64,000 nt of DNA, taken from contig AP026539.1 in NCBI GenBank assembly GCA_026075535.2, positions 1,364,001 through 1,428,000 on the forward strand, read 5' to 3'. A program made the position numbers and the translations under genes. The notes under the pieces are model-generated. The model was given only the letters and a program-made list of their open reading frames with translations, made no database searches and had not been told where the DNA came from. This DNA is from Tricholoma matsutake (Eukaryota; Basidiomycota; Agaricomycetes; Agaricales; Tricholomataceae). Shown here piece by piece: positions 32,502 to 45,028 of this stretch. Each line of letters starts with the position of its first letter. Positions within the stretch are counted from its first letter, which is position 1.

Positions 32502-33216
32502 TTTGGTTCTCTACCTTTCTCCACTTGGGGTGACTTTTGAGCAGAGTTTGTATGCCACTTTTGTCACCTCAATGAGTGCCCCTGAGCAGTGACATGGCTT
32601 GAGTCATCCTCTTACCATCAGGCACATCAATCTGTGGACGATTATATCAATAAGTTTAAGGACTTGGTGGACATGGCAGGATATGGGAGTGGGCTACCAG
32701 TGGTGGTGAAGTTCTGATGGGGCCTCAATTGAGAGATTCAGGACCAGATTGCACAGATGTTGGAAGGGTGCCCAGCAGATGATGGTATCTATGCTTGGTA
32801 TGAGGCTGCTTCACTCTGTGATGCAACTCACAAATGTGGCATTTAATGCTGCATTCTATGCTCCAACTACTACTCATGCACCCTACACCCTCAATTGAAC
32901 CCTCCCCTCCCCTAACCCCATTCCTGTCCATCAGACTCCTGCACCAGCCATCAATGCCCCTGTACCAATGGACATTGATGCAGCCCATAGTCACACATGT
33001 AGGTTGGATCTCTGCTACCACTGTGGGTAAACTGGACACATGGCCAGAGCATGTCCCCATTGTCAGGATATCCACATGCTCACCCCAGAGGGGCAAGATA
33101 AACTCCTCCAGGACCTGTTGGCACCTGTAGATGTTGAGAAAGCAAAGGATCAGGTTGCAAAGGAGATCAAGTCAGAAGTTGTAGAGGAGCAGGATTTTTC
33201 TATTCACAGCAAGTGA
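32502..33216 (+). pseudogene. Gypsy copy 3 gag fragment
   Basis: Includes the shared TGA after GDF, a CYHCG..TGHMARACPH knuckle with a TAA inside, and the C-terminal VEEQDFSIHSK end. Several frameshifts. Confidence 0.8.
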
Positions 33217-33442
33217 GTTGTATGCCCTTGCTGCCTGTACATAACCACTATGAAGTTTTGTCAGTTGAATCCCCAGAGGATGAATCTAATTCCATGACTG
33301 TTCCCCTCTCTGACCCTTCAAAGTTGGCTGAAGACATACCTGCTCTTCCTATCTCTCCCTCTGCCCCACGCCCAAAATTAAATCATGGGAGTGCAAATTA
33401 CCATGCAAATATATCATTGCATCCACTCCCTCTACACATTCC

Positions 33443-35319
33443 TTGAACCTAGCAATCAAACTACAGACTACTGACACTGGACAGATACTTGGTGTCTCTG
33501 TGCTCCTGGACTCTGGTGCGACTGGTCTCCTCATCAATGCCCATCTTGCACAACAACATCACCTGAATACTCACTCACTCTCACATCTGATACCTGTCTA
33601 TAATGTGGATGGGTCCCCAAATGAAGCTGGTGCCATCTGAGAGGTTGTAGACCTGGTCCTCCATTACATCATAGTGAGTATGCCCTTTTTGCTGTTACTC
33701 AGTTAGGAAAGCAGAAGGTGATCTTGAGCTATCTGTGGCTTTGAGACCATAACCCAGAGGTCAACTGGTGTACCAGGGAGGTTACAATGAGCCAGTGTCC
33801 ATCCCGCTCTTGCACTTGTTTCATGGAAGCCAGACAAGAACACCATAGACAAAGGGCCTCAGTACAATGGAATCAGAATTGTCATGCCAGACCCCTGCCT
33901 GTGCCTGAGGTGGAGTTAGAGGGGGTTCCTGATCTGATGCCAGACTCAGATAATGATGATGATGATGAGGAGCCAGAGGAAGTGGAGGAAGGTGATCAGA
34001 TTTTCTATACTGCAATTCATCCATTGCACAAGGTGTGTGCTACATTGAACATATCCCAACACCTTGCCAAGGCCTTCTACAAAAACAATGCTGCTAAATC
34101 CTCTACTGATTCCTTGATCTCCATGAGTTCAGGGATGTGTTCTCCAAGGAATTGTTCGACTCTCCCTGTGTGCAAGCCATGGGATCACACGATTGAACTC
34201 ACCCCCAGTGCAACCCCTTCATCCTGCAAGGTCTATCCCCTCTCTCCTGAAGAACAGCAACAGCTTGACCAGTTCATCAACAAGCACCTGGCCTCTGGAC
34301 GTATTCAACCATTGAAGTCACCCATGGCCTCTCCCTTTTTCTTTGTCAAGAAGAAGGATGGCTAACTTTGACCAGTTCAAGACTACAGAAGGCTCAATGA
34401 CATCACAGTCAAAAATCACTACCAATTACCTCTCATCTCCAAACTTGTGAACCAGCTCCATGGAGCCTGATACTTTACCAAGGTTGACATCTGTTGGGGT
34501 TACAATAATGTGAGGATAAAGGAGGGAGATGAGTGGAAGGCAGCCTTCCATACCAACTGTGGTCTTTTTGAACCACTTGTCATGTTCTTTGGCCTTATTA
34601 ATAGTCCTGCCACCTTTCAGACCATGATGAATGACATCTTCCATGACCTCATCCTCAAAGGCATTGTTTGTATCTATCTTGATGACATCCTCATCTTCAC
34701 TCACACAGTTGAAGAGCACCGTCGCATCACACACCTCGTCCTGGAATGACTTTGACAGTACAAACTCTATCTTTGTCAGGACAAGTGCAAGTTTGAGAAG
34801 ACCAAGATCAAATACCTCAGCCTGATTATCTCAGAGGGTCAGGTGGAGATGGATTCTATCAAGGTGAATGGGGTCACGGCTTGGCTGACACCCATGAACA
34901 AGAAGGAGGTGCAGTCTTTCCTGGGCTTCATCAATCTCTATTAGTGTTTTATCAAGGATTTCTCACATCATGCATGACCACTGTTTGACTTGACAGAAAA
35001 GGAGGCATGGAGGTGGGATAATGCACAACAGGAGGCATTCAAAAAGCTTGAGGAGATGGTCACTTCTGCTCCCATTCTTACCTTTGCTGATGATTCATGC
35101 CCTTTTGGTGTAGAAGCAGACAGTTCTGACTTTGCGATGGGCACCATGTTGTCTCAGCAGTCTCCAGAGGACCAGAAGTGGCATCCTGTTGTGTTCTACT
35201 CCAAAAGCCTTAGTGTTGTGGAGCAAAACTAAGAGATCTATGACAAGGAGATGTTGGCAATAATGCATGCGCTCGAGGAATGGTGACACTTCCTTGAGGG
35301 TGCCCAACACAAAGTAGAA
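33443..35319 (+). pseudogene. Gypsy copy 3 protease, RT and partial RNase H
   Basis: Protease LLDSGATGLLI is at about 33510, RT YLDD at about 34675 ([18 protein letters not shown]), and the RNase H start is at 34990-35319. A TGA after SHHA (34976) is shared with copy 1, while copy 2 has CAA there. Confidence 0.85.
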
Positions 35320-35408
35320 AAGGGTACTTTAGTCATGCAGGGTATTTCTAGTTTGAAGACAGCTGCTTTACTTTCAAATAGTATGAGATGCATGTACAAG
35401 AATCAAAT

Positions 35409-37026
35409 TCAATCCACCCTTGGTACCGACCATGATTCAACAGCATCACGGAGCCCTGCAATCTCCCCCAAACAGAAACCCATCTCCTTCAATTCATCAA
35501 TCATTACAAAGCAAAGGACAGGTGCTTCTTGATAAAAGTTTTCAGTAAACCTTGCCAGGATGTTGTCATTGAGATTGTAGCATTTACAGAATTCCACCAA
35601 TGACATATCACAGCCAGGAATAAAGAAGATTAGACATGTCATAATCCAGAATAGGCACATGGGCCAGTAAGAGCATAGGGGTTATGGGGGTGACCTGGGG
35701 GACTGCAGGTGGCCACAACAAATCAACAAGATCTTTTCCAATTGAGATATTGAACACAGGAGCAGAGGGGGCATTTGCGGCAACAGTGTGGGCATTCTTA
35801 AGGCAACATTGTAGGACTGGACTGACTGGTGAAGCATGATTGTCAAAAAGCTTGTGGTTTGGAGGTTTTGAAAGTGTTGCGCATTCTTCACCCTTCATCT
35901 GTTTGACATCATGATGATCAGTCCATGATAAATTAGCAGTCAAAAAATGGTGTACTATTGCCGATGCCCAACAATCAAAGTGTTCATGGCTTAGGGGTGT
36001 GTGTTCACTGCTCTCTGGATTGATGTAACAGTGTGCTCTGATACATGTTGACTTGCATTGTATGCATTCCTACTTATTGTGTAACTCTTCTATATGTGCA
36101 TTTTTGGCTATGTTTCTAGGCAGGATCTTTGGGTCCTTTTAGCACATAAATAAGTCCATATCCAGCTTTAGCCCAAGGAACTTTATACTCACCTCTTTCT
36201 TCTTCTTCTTCTGTGACTCATAACCCTCTGCTGCAGTATTTTCTTTCTTGGCACCTTGGCTTGAGCTAGCATGTTCTGTGATGATAATGTTTATGGTGAG
36301 ATCACTGCTCTTCATTTTGAGTGCCCATTCCAGGAGAAAGAGGTAGTCCATCTCATTTGCGAGTGCCATGCCAGGCTTTGGAAGAACATGAGGAATGTAG
36401 AATGTAGCATCGTAGTTCTTGTAATTGAGCAGTTTTGGCTTGAGTGCATCACAGATCTTGACTAGTAGCTGGGCCTCAATAGTGCTCCATGGTCTGTCTG
36501 TTTTGAGTTGAAGAGTAGCAGTCTTCACGATCTGTTTGGCTTGAGGTTTCATTGCTTCGATGGCAGAGATTATTGCAAGAATATATGTGATAGTCTTGAC
36601 CAGATTGTTGTTGGGGTTTGCTTCAGGAACTTCTGTCAAATGATAGAGTACAAGTAGAAGAAAGGATAATTGATGATTGTGTTTGCAACCACATTTGCAC
36701 TTCTGGGGTACTGTGGGAGGTGGTGTCTGTGTCTGCAGATCAATAAGAGGTGGACTTCCATCATGATCATCCTCAAGTTCTTTCCCTTCCCAGTTGTCGA
36801 CCTCTTGTTCAGGATCTTCATCCTCTTCCAAGTCAGAGAGGCTGTCAGTGGAACTTGAAGACTCCAAGTCAGAAGCTAGGTCATAGTCTTGATGATTCTG
36901 AGCCTTTTTCTGTAGCAGCATTACATGGGAGGGTTTAATCCTGATGGTCAGAAGAAGGCCAGATGAATCAAGTCTACTAAGGAGAGCACTTGAGCTTGCT
37001 GCTCTGTGAGGATGAGCAAGTGACAT
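35409..37026 (-). pseudogene. Decayed member of a dispersed hypothetical family with a SAM-like C-terminal end
   Basis: Exon 1 runs from the ATG at 37026 (MSLAHPHRAASSS) to about 36195. It has an acidic Ser-rich part (DLESSSSTDSLSDLEEDEDP), a CKCGCKHN cluster and a helical middle. A GTGAGT donor follows KKKKKE. A second block (36080-35640) reads CKSTCIRAHCYI, then SHEHFDCWASAIV, then LSKPPNHKLFD. I recall this C..C..HCY..HF..WA..KPPNH order from repeated hypothetical proteins in Agaricomycetes. The end (35620-35409) reads SLVEFCKCYNLNDNIL and ELKEMGFCLGEIAGLRDAV, a SAM-like helical fold. A TAG where the family would carry Trp (before ECIQC) and a one-base frame change near 35645 show it is broken. 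Function unknown. Confidence 0.55.
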
Positions 37027-37041
37027 GGCATTCACTAGCAA

Positions 37042-37880
37042 ACTTTATCCTACTAAGTTATTAATTTCCTAATTGAACAAAATTCTACATTGACTGCCAT
37101 CCTCTATGCAAACGGCTGTAAGTGGCCTCTAAGGTTGCCCTTATATGGCACATGTTGATCAACTGTGGGAGATGGTGATTGGACAGTGATTGGGGTGGGA
37201 ACAGTGGCGGGGACTGTCCTGCACATCCTCGGACCTATGCTTATCTGAGCATAGTGTGTACACTTACCTTGGTGATGTCTAAATGGCCCCTGGGGAGGGA
37301 ATTAATGCTGGTGTAGGGTTTTATTGAGATCGAGCCTTGTGAAGCTAGGTCACGAGCATGATGACCTACTTATAATTGGTCAGGTGTCTCAATTAGGCCT
37401 GCTTATGTAAGTTTTGTCCGCTACTTCTTTCTTTTCCTCCTTTGCAAGATCATACTCAGCTTCAACCCATGTGTTGACAGGATCTTGGGTCCCATTCGAC
37501 TATTCATTACCTCACTACAATAGTTCTTGGTTGTTCTTGCACATTCCCTTCACCCGCATATCAACGTGTTTCGCCCGGCCTGAAAACTCTCAGCGGTTGC
37601 GTAACGTCCATCATCAATCTACTCCGTAACTGGTGAAGTATAGGAAATGCTTGCGACTGGCATAAGTTTGCATATGTGAACATACATGATGAAAATCGAA
37701 TGGTTTTAGATGGAAACGAGAAGTGCAGTATGATAATGACCAATGAATGCCAAAAATGAAAAAGTAAATCGTGCAAATGAGGTGAGGTATTAGTGGCAGG
37801 TCCTGATGTCCAAAAGCAAAACGAGTCCGAAGTAACATAGCATCGAGAACAAACAAAGCAACAACATACCACCTCGGAGC
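37042..37880. other. Intergenic, nothing recognised
   Basis: Contains the presumed 3' flank of the exonuclease gene. No supported gene or repeat. Confidence 0.4.
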
Positions 37881-39921
37881 TCAATGCCGTCTCCCGCTCC
37901 CGCTTCCGTTTACCATCTTCCACGAATTAGAACCTTGCTTCCCAGCTAAACTCCCGCCCGCACCCGCAGTACCCTGCGCATTCACAGGCGATTTTGGTGA
38001 TTTTGACTGCGATCTTTCTATCCTCATCTGCCCAAACTCATTCGCCAGGTCATACGACGACGACGGCACCTGTAAACCATAAGAAGCGACCACAGGGATG
38101 GGCACGTAACCCGAAAACGCAGGGCTACCCATACTCATGTTCCCGTTCATGCTCATGGGGGATGGCCCCATCATCTGCACCGGGGCCTTCATCAAACCCG
38201 AACGCCCGATACGCCCCTTCTTGACAGTAGGCATCTGCGTGTGCGTCGGATCGAGCAACATCTGTAGCGCGAAGAGACACATGAACGCGTCGTTGCCTGA
38301 GTTGTGCATTGTGACGTTGGGAAGGATGTTTGGCGCCGGAGGTGTGCTTGCAGGTAGGGGTGTGGATGAGGATGGGTTATCGGGAGTGGTGGGTGTGGAA
38401 GGCGCTGGGGGAGCGAGGGGGGTGGTGGTGAATGAGCGCAACATGTTGTCGAGGGAGAGTGTAGACCCGTGAGTGCGGGCTTTATTAGTGTTGGGGTCAA
38501 GCATGATCCCGCGGTGCCCTGCTGAGTAGAGTGCACGTTCGTAGGTTGCGGTATCGAGTATGAGCATGTTGTGTGGGATTTCTACGGAGACCGAGGTGAG
38601 GACGGGTTTATGAAGAATGTACTAATGAGATATTACTGATTTTCATCTCCTCCAGACGGGAGAGGTCTCCACTTGCACCGTGAGCCACCAATACGAGAGA
38701 GTTGGCCGTAGTTTCGGATTCTGGGCTAGCTAGACTACTACAGGGCAGGGAGGAGGGGTTAAAACTGTGAAAAGGCAAAAAAACATTAGCTAACCTAATG
38801 ACGGCCTGTATAATTTCGGGTAATTTCGTCTTGGAAATTACTTGACTTTCACCGAACTAGACAAGGTAAGCAAGCACACGGAGCTCGCGGGAATATAAGA
38901 TGACCGCACCGCATACTATCAAGACAACATGGGGTTAGCGTTCACGACGAAGACCAGCACCTAAAGAAGACTGACATGCCATGGAAACGTTGTAAAATGT
39001 TTGTTGACCACCTTGTCAACATATTCACCAACAATAAAGTGTCCTCTCCTGTGATAACAAGAACAGTCACGGGCAAAATAGAAGTGAGTTGATAAGTAAC
39101 GAACCGATAGTTCGCATCAGGAATTGGAGGCCACTGACCGAGACTACAGTCAACGTATTAAAGCCATAGCAAGCCATAGGAGCACAAGACTCACGCCTGG
39201 AGATGACCACACCTCATGGCGGCATACCCCCATTCCAACACACTCTTCTCATTCCTGCCACTCCACTCAAAATCAACTGCCAGATACGTCTTGTCCTTCT
39301 TCTGCCAAAGCTCTTTGACAGCTTTGGGCTCGCCAGCCCGAATACGAGTCTTGAATGCCGTAAGGACAGTTGCGGGAAGGGTAGAGTGTATTTTCTTGTA
39401 GGAGGCATAATCCGAGATATGGCGTAGGTGGCGGTTGGCAGTCTCAAAGGGTGTTACTTGGAGGATATTAGGTGCTTGTATCAGAGTCTCTCCGAACCTT
39501 TACGAAGTCGTAAGATAAATCAAATTACGATATAAAAATAGCAAAAAGGTACTGCACCTCGTTTTGATCATCCTCAGAAAGGCACCAATGGAGTTCAGAC
39601 GAGTAACAATATGGGCTCTTCCTGTCCAGGTATCGGTGACGGTGATGACTGGCCATGAAAAGGCGAGAAATTCTTCAAACGACGAGAACAGGTGCCCCCA
39701 AGATCGATCCCACCTGAAAAACGTTCAGTACGTTCCACAAATGTACAATCAAATTCGGGCACGTACCAAGGAATGTTATGCAATTGAAAGAATCCTATAT
39801 AAGCCGAATACACCTGTTCTTTCACCATCAGCACCTTTTGACTGTAAACAATAGGTTTGTGACGAACAGAATGGAGGTCGTACTCCCAACCTCGGGGATC
39901 GACCATTGTAAAGTCGGACAT
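37881..39921 (-). CDS. Gfd2/YDR514C-like DEDDh 3'-5' exonuclease-fold protein, nine exons
   Basis: Exons in coding order are 39921-39767, 39713-39558, 39497-39195, 39143-39105, 39048-38976, 38915-38910, 38856-38795, 38737-38637 and 38581-37881. All joins keep frame and give 531 residues. Catalytic-type motifs of the DEDD RNase-H fold are in order: D-x-E in YLAVDFEWSGRNEKS (near 178), an Asp in VLVAHGASGDLSRLEEM (near 287), and H-x-x-x-x-D in MHNSGNDAF (389-397). This is the pattern of the fungal Gfd2/YDR514C family, linked in yeast to mRNA export suppression. The sixth exon is only 6 bp (Tyr-Ala), needed to join PWH to FGESQ. The C-terminal tail after residue 405 is low complexity (Ser, Gly, Met, Pro). 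Splice sites are normal, so the gene looks intact. Confidence 0.8.
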
Positions 39922-40891
39922 TTGGCTTGAAGTCGTTCAGAAGGTCGGATTAAAAAGTTATGATATGAAAAGAAGGTTGAACCGAACATCAAACATAAAG
40001 GGACCAGCGTCTACACGATGTCGACACGAATAAACACGAACGGATGCAGAAATATCAATGCAGCACGCTCGCTGTTCTAAACGCTGAGCTCGTCGTGTCT
40101 GCCCAGCATTCCAAAGATTATTTGGCGGACGGTCGCACTTTTTATGCGCCGGATCAGTACATCCGATTTACGATCGACTTCCTGCGTTCCAATCGCTGCA
40201 TGCAACCTTTCATCAATTTCTGTCTGCCACATCTTCCATTCACTCCAACACCATGATAGACTCTCAGTTCTATGGCTTTTGTGTTTCGTTTCCGCACAGG
40301 ACCTCTGAGAAGCGGACACAAACAATCAACCCTAGAAAGTACTGCAAGCGTCTGCTGGAGGTGCCAATCATACAGAACAAGAATATCACTGAGTCATAGG
40401 CAAGATGAGACAGAGATGCATGCATCAGATTCGACTGATACATCGAGGATCCAATTATATCCACAAGAAGCCATTCCACACTTACCCTTACATCACGACT
40501 ACACAGTACGTCACATGCATCCGAGTTACTTATGAGGAGGAATGATACTGGATCCTTCCGTGCCGAAGCCACAGCCATATCCTGCGGTCAGGACCTGATT
40601 GTCACTGGAATGTTGCTGGTATGATTAATATCCTCACTGGTATGTATCTGAATTTAATATGAGTGCATGCAGCAACGAAAATGCAACGTATCTTTGTTTT
40701 ACCTCGTCCTCTGACAGAACTACATCGAGTTAATCGCCTCATGATAGCGGCATGACAACGATACGAGGCATGAAATAGTTGATTAGGTAATTACGCGAGA
40801 TGAGATATTCTAACAAAATTACATAATGTAGAGCGTATATCGATAAGTTCCACTTTTTTACCCAGGATGAGATGAGTGTGAATACCAAAAT
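39922..40891. other. Intergenic, no supported gene
   Basis: Frames of 70-102 codons at 40044-40578 on both strands lack motifs and splice logic. The region should contain the promoter of the exonuclease gene and the 3' flank of the membrane-protein gene. Confidence 0.4.
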
Positions 40892-42288
40892 CTACAAGTG
40901 AGGTATGAAGTTTATCCATGATGGAGTCTGGTAAGCAGGAGGAGGAAGGTCTCGTAGTGCTAGGAAGGCAAGCGTGATCAGGGAAATGCGAGCACAAATA
41001 TAAAGGGATGGAAGAACATAGACAACAAACCCAGCATGCTTGCGAACACTGAAATTCAGTGGTCCAGCGAGAGTGAGAAGTACAACAGGTATCGCTGTCA
41101 TAGTTAGAGCAGCAACACGCCAAAATATTTGCTCGACATGAGAAGGGAAATATGAATTCCACCCAAGACAGTGCATGGTCCCAAACATGCTCGATATGAC
41201 GAGGAGGGAGGTAAACAGCACCCACTCTTTGACACTGGTTCCCATCGACTCGAATTCGCCATCAGGCACATGAATCCCCAATTGAATACGCCAGGACAAT
41301 TGATATGGATTCTGCGGACCGTTGACTGTCGAAGTCTTCATCAATGGGAGTGTATGCGATTCCATGCTGTTCCTATCTGATTCACCAACATCTTTTACTC
41401 CTTGGCTGACCTCTCCTTCCTCAGAATCCCGACCAACCTCGTCGGCACCACAATCCTTCCGAAGTTTTGCCTGCAATATAATCGGGGATCGCACATCAAG
41501 CGGCTTGTGCCACCAGATAAAGTATATGATGACCACGAAAACGGTGTGTCCCAGTGTCGTCAGTTCTAGTGCCGTAACCGGAAGGCCTTGAGACACGCGT
41601 GCAGCACATTGGATAGCAAACCAGGATGTTTGTATGACAACAAGCAATTTCGCAATTGTATCCCCTTTACTCTTATCCATAATATCATCTTCCGTAATTG
41701 TTGAAAAATCGATTTCGTACAACTCGAAATCCGAGGCGTCGAAGTCTTTGAGGTTCGTACGTTTTTTCTCCGGGTCATCTTCTTTCACCACCTTAAATCC
41801 ACTCATCATCATCATCATCCCATGTGTCTCGGTCCATCGGACGTTAGGACATTGTTCTGCAATACCTGAGTAAATAAATAGTCATGTTGCAGTGATGAAA
41901 AGAACATACTAGAAAGTCGGACGACATATCGGCAAGCATTCGTCCATTGGTCATAAGCACTGGCCACAACCAATTCGGGTGCGCAGAGCATTAAAACTAG
42001 AAGGCCTCCACGCGGTCTGGAGTCGAACATATAATTAAATGACCAGCTGGTCTTATTTTCGGACGGGACATCGGGATGTATGGTGACCCATGTGCACAAG
42101 AAAAATGTCGTTAAACAACTCCAGACGAGACCGACAATTGATCGACAGCTATAGAGATCACGGCACGAGGCCAGGGTAGATGACAGTAGTGTCTCGATAG
42201 CAGCAGAGGTAGTATTGGGAGTGGGTAATGCAAAGGCGACGTATTGCGTAGCGATAACTTGATGTACAGCGGGGAGAATGAATGACAT
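40892..42288 (-). CDS. Six-TM membrane protein of an Agaricomycete hypothetical family, two exons
   Basis: Exons are 42288-41910 and 41865-40892. The 44-bp intron has GTATGT..TTTACTCAG and keeps frame, giving 450 residues. The start is MSFILPAVHQV. Hydrophobic segments: IVGLVWSCLTTFFLCTWV and LLVLMLCAPELVVASAY in exon 1; VFVVIIYFIWW, VLFTSLLVISSMFG, AALTMTAIPVVLLTLAG and VVYVLPSLYICARISLI in exon 2. CTWVTIHPDVP, WTETHG and WWHKPLDVRSPI are marks I recall from a large uncharacterised family in Agaricomycetes. An acidic loop (DFSTITEDDIMDKSKGD) lies between segments 2 and 3. A run of five Met comes from an ATG microsatellite. Function unknown. Confidence 0.85.
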
Positions 42289-44179
42289 GGCTGAAGGACG
42301 AGCAAGATGGAATACTATTTTCGGGATCGCAGTAACTGCTTAATCGATTAATCACGCGTGATGCATTGATGGACGGATGCTTTCCTATTTTATACCTTTA
42401 GCCCCTGCTCCAACATATTCTGTAACGATGGCGTTCAGGGTCCTCGCCCGAGGTGCCAACAGAAAAGAAGTCCAACGCTATCACGTCCATTTGACGTCCA
42501 TCAATTCAAGAGCATTTCTTCGGCATTTGTAAACCTCAATTCTGGAAGGGGGTTGGAAGGGGTTGGACCGCTTCAGCTTCAAAATTTGAACTTGAACCCG
42601 AAAAAGGGTGCAATGATGGGCGCCGGTGGACCTTGATGAGGTTACTCTTTTTGTCGAGTCCTGCCCCTTATACTTACCTCAGTGAGCTGCATCCCCAAGA
42701 GATGACAGATTCGCCGGGCTCGATATTGATGTTTGGGGCTCGATATTGATGTTTGTGGGCTCGATGCTCAGTATCGAGTTCCCACGCCAGTATCGAGTCC
42801 GCATTTGGCCTCGTTAGTTGTAGTGTACAATATTCCATACTAGATGCCCCTAAAATCCTTCAATCCCAGAGCCAGTTACTGATCTTGTTTATCTTGATGC
42901 AATGGGGTCTTCTCAACTTTTTTTATGTAACCATGGTTCATTCATTCTTGGGCTTTGCTCTGCCTTGAACTCAGGGTCTTGGGTGTCACCTCTTTGCTGT
43001 CTTTCTAGGGCACTACCCTTACAACATCATACCATAACTCTTGAATACCTTTGGACATTCTCACTCAAGATTTCTGGAGCTACTACACATGTTTGTATCT
43101 CGACGCGACGCGATGTTTTCACTTGCACAGCCACTTTGATTTTCAAAATCTTCGGACTATCATATCTGTTGTGGGTTCATTTTCTATCATCTCTTTTGGA
43201 CTCTAATTAACTTGCACCATGCTTCCTTTCCTGTCATGATCAATCACCATACTTGCTCTTTCATTCTGGAATTTTTATGCATCTAGGTAGCAGGTCCCAT
43301 TGCTTATCTCTTTCTTTCTTTCAAATAATCTACTGAAGGCTCTCTACAATCTGCTAAGTCCTAAGACTTTTGATGCAGCCTTTATTCTCCTATTGCAATT
43401 TTTATATTTTGCATTTTTTTAACTTCCTTGTTAATTCATCTAATACTTGTTTGTCATTCTTGAAATTAATCCCAACTATTTACCCTTAAAATGGCTCTTG
43501 GGATACCCAATTCCCACAGGATTTCATGCATCTCCAGAAGTTGTGTGATTGATTTACACTTTACTATTCCAATTGTGTGGCTTAGAAAAGCTAAAATAAT
43601 TCAGGGAAATCCTGGTGCATACAAGAGGCCCAAATCCATGTTTACACATGAGGTAGCTAATTAATTGCCAAGATGCACAGGGACTGTGAGGGAATAAACA
43701 GAAAATCTTCTTCCTTCCTTTTTTGTATTTTTCCTTTTTGGGAATTTATTTTCTAATTAATTATATCGAGCCATTTGCCGATCCTGGCCATGTCTTACAT
43801 AAGGGTAGGGGGTCCATATTAGGCAGTTGCATGCTCTGTTTGGCTCTCAGCAGAAAGAATGTGGACACTGATAGGATCTATCTGACACTCGAGGCACACC
43901 ACTCTGCAGCATAAACCTATCACGATGGCAATCCAACACTGTAGATAGTGTACCATTGCCCCACAATCTTTCTTCTGTCCACAAAAATAGACCTGGGGTG
44001 GATTTTTTTGCTAAGGAGAGTTAACTAACTTATATAATCGGGCACATATCTATATATAGTAATATGACATCATTTATGTGACCGCTTCCCTCCTTGTCCT
44101 CTTCCAGACAAGAAAGTCTTGCTTCCATCATGGGGGCTGGGCACCAAAAGCTGAGCTAAGTCTAGGGGTAGGAGTGTGT
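42289..44179. other. Intergenic, AT-rich; short tandem repeat only
   Basis: A GGGCTCGATATTGATGTTT unit repeats in tandem at about 42717-42790. The rest (42800-44180) has no recognisable coding sequence, LTR or TIR, although it looks like old repeat DNA. Confidence 0.4.
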
Positions 44180-45028
44180 TCCAATCATTCTGTCATTCAC
44201 TCACAAAAAATTGAATGTAATGTTCAAGCTCTTTGTTAACATGTTTGGTTTGACCATCCAACTGTAGGTGATATGCAGTTGATGTCAAAATAGTGATTCC
44301 CAGTGGACAATATAGTTTGCACATGAATTCAGCAACAAATTGGGGTCCTTGATCTGACAGCATCAATCTGGAGAGGCCACACAGCTTCCAAACATTTTGG
44401 AGATAGAGTCCAGCTGAGCCCAGTGCCATGATGGTGGTGTGAGTGGGTATAACATGGCTTTGTTTACTCACCAAATCCACCATGACCATTGCAGCATCAA
44501 TCCATGCAAATTGGGAGGTTTGACAATGAAATTGACACTGATGATGTCCCATTGAGCTTCAGGCACTGGGAGAGGGTGTAGTTTGTGGAATGGTTTGCAT
44601 TTTTGTGCCACCAGTAGCTCCCTGAAATGAGTTCAAGAGTCTTCCAGTGTCCTGTGTGTCCTCTGATATTAGAGTTGTAGTGCTGTTCAGCAATTCTGCA
44701 TTGTAGGTCAGGAATCATAGAAACATAAATATGATCATGAAACCTCCAAAGTCCATTCTCCTTTGCCCACTCTGCACTTTGCAGTGTCTTGCCCCTTGAC
44801 TCTTCTAAATTCTTCATCACTAACATCACTGCATCTTCACTCTTTCCATTCCAAACTCCTCTTCAAATTTTGCAAAGTAAATCCTACTCGGCTTCTTCAA
44901 CAGTGATTCCTTTGAGTGCCTGGATGGCAAAGAATTCAGGTCAAAGTAGCATGGCATCATGGTTATTGTGCACACCATTGCTGTGATCTGCTTGACATAA
45001 AAGAGACCCATGCTCTTCCCTAGACGAT

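Larger units (their letters stand above)
32502..35319 (+). mobile_element. Gypsy copy 3: LTR-less internal fragment on the plus strand
   Basis: Same family as copies 1 and 2. It starts in gag (TTGGTTCTCTACC, equivalent to about 15470 in copy 1) and stops inside RNase H (CACAAAGTAGAAA at 35319). It has no LTR and no terminal repeats. Both edges fall within coding sequence, so it is a fragment moved or left by recombination, not a new insertion. Confidence 0.85.

Noticed and set aside
39922..40780. Possible gene between the exonuclease and the six-TM protein
   Set aside because: Several 70-100 codon frames exist, but there are no motifs and no splice chain joining them.
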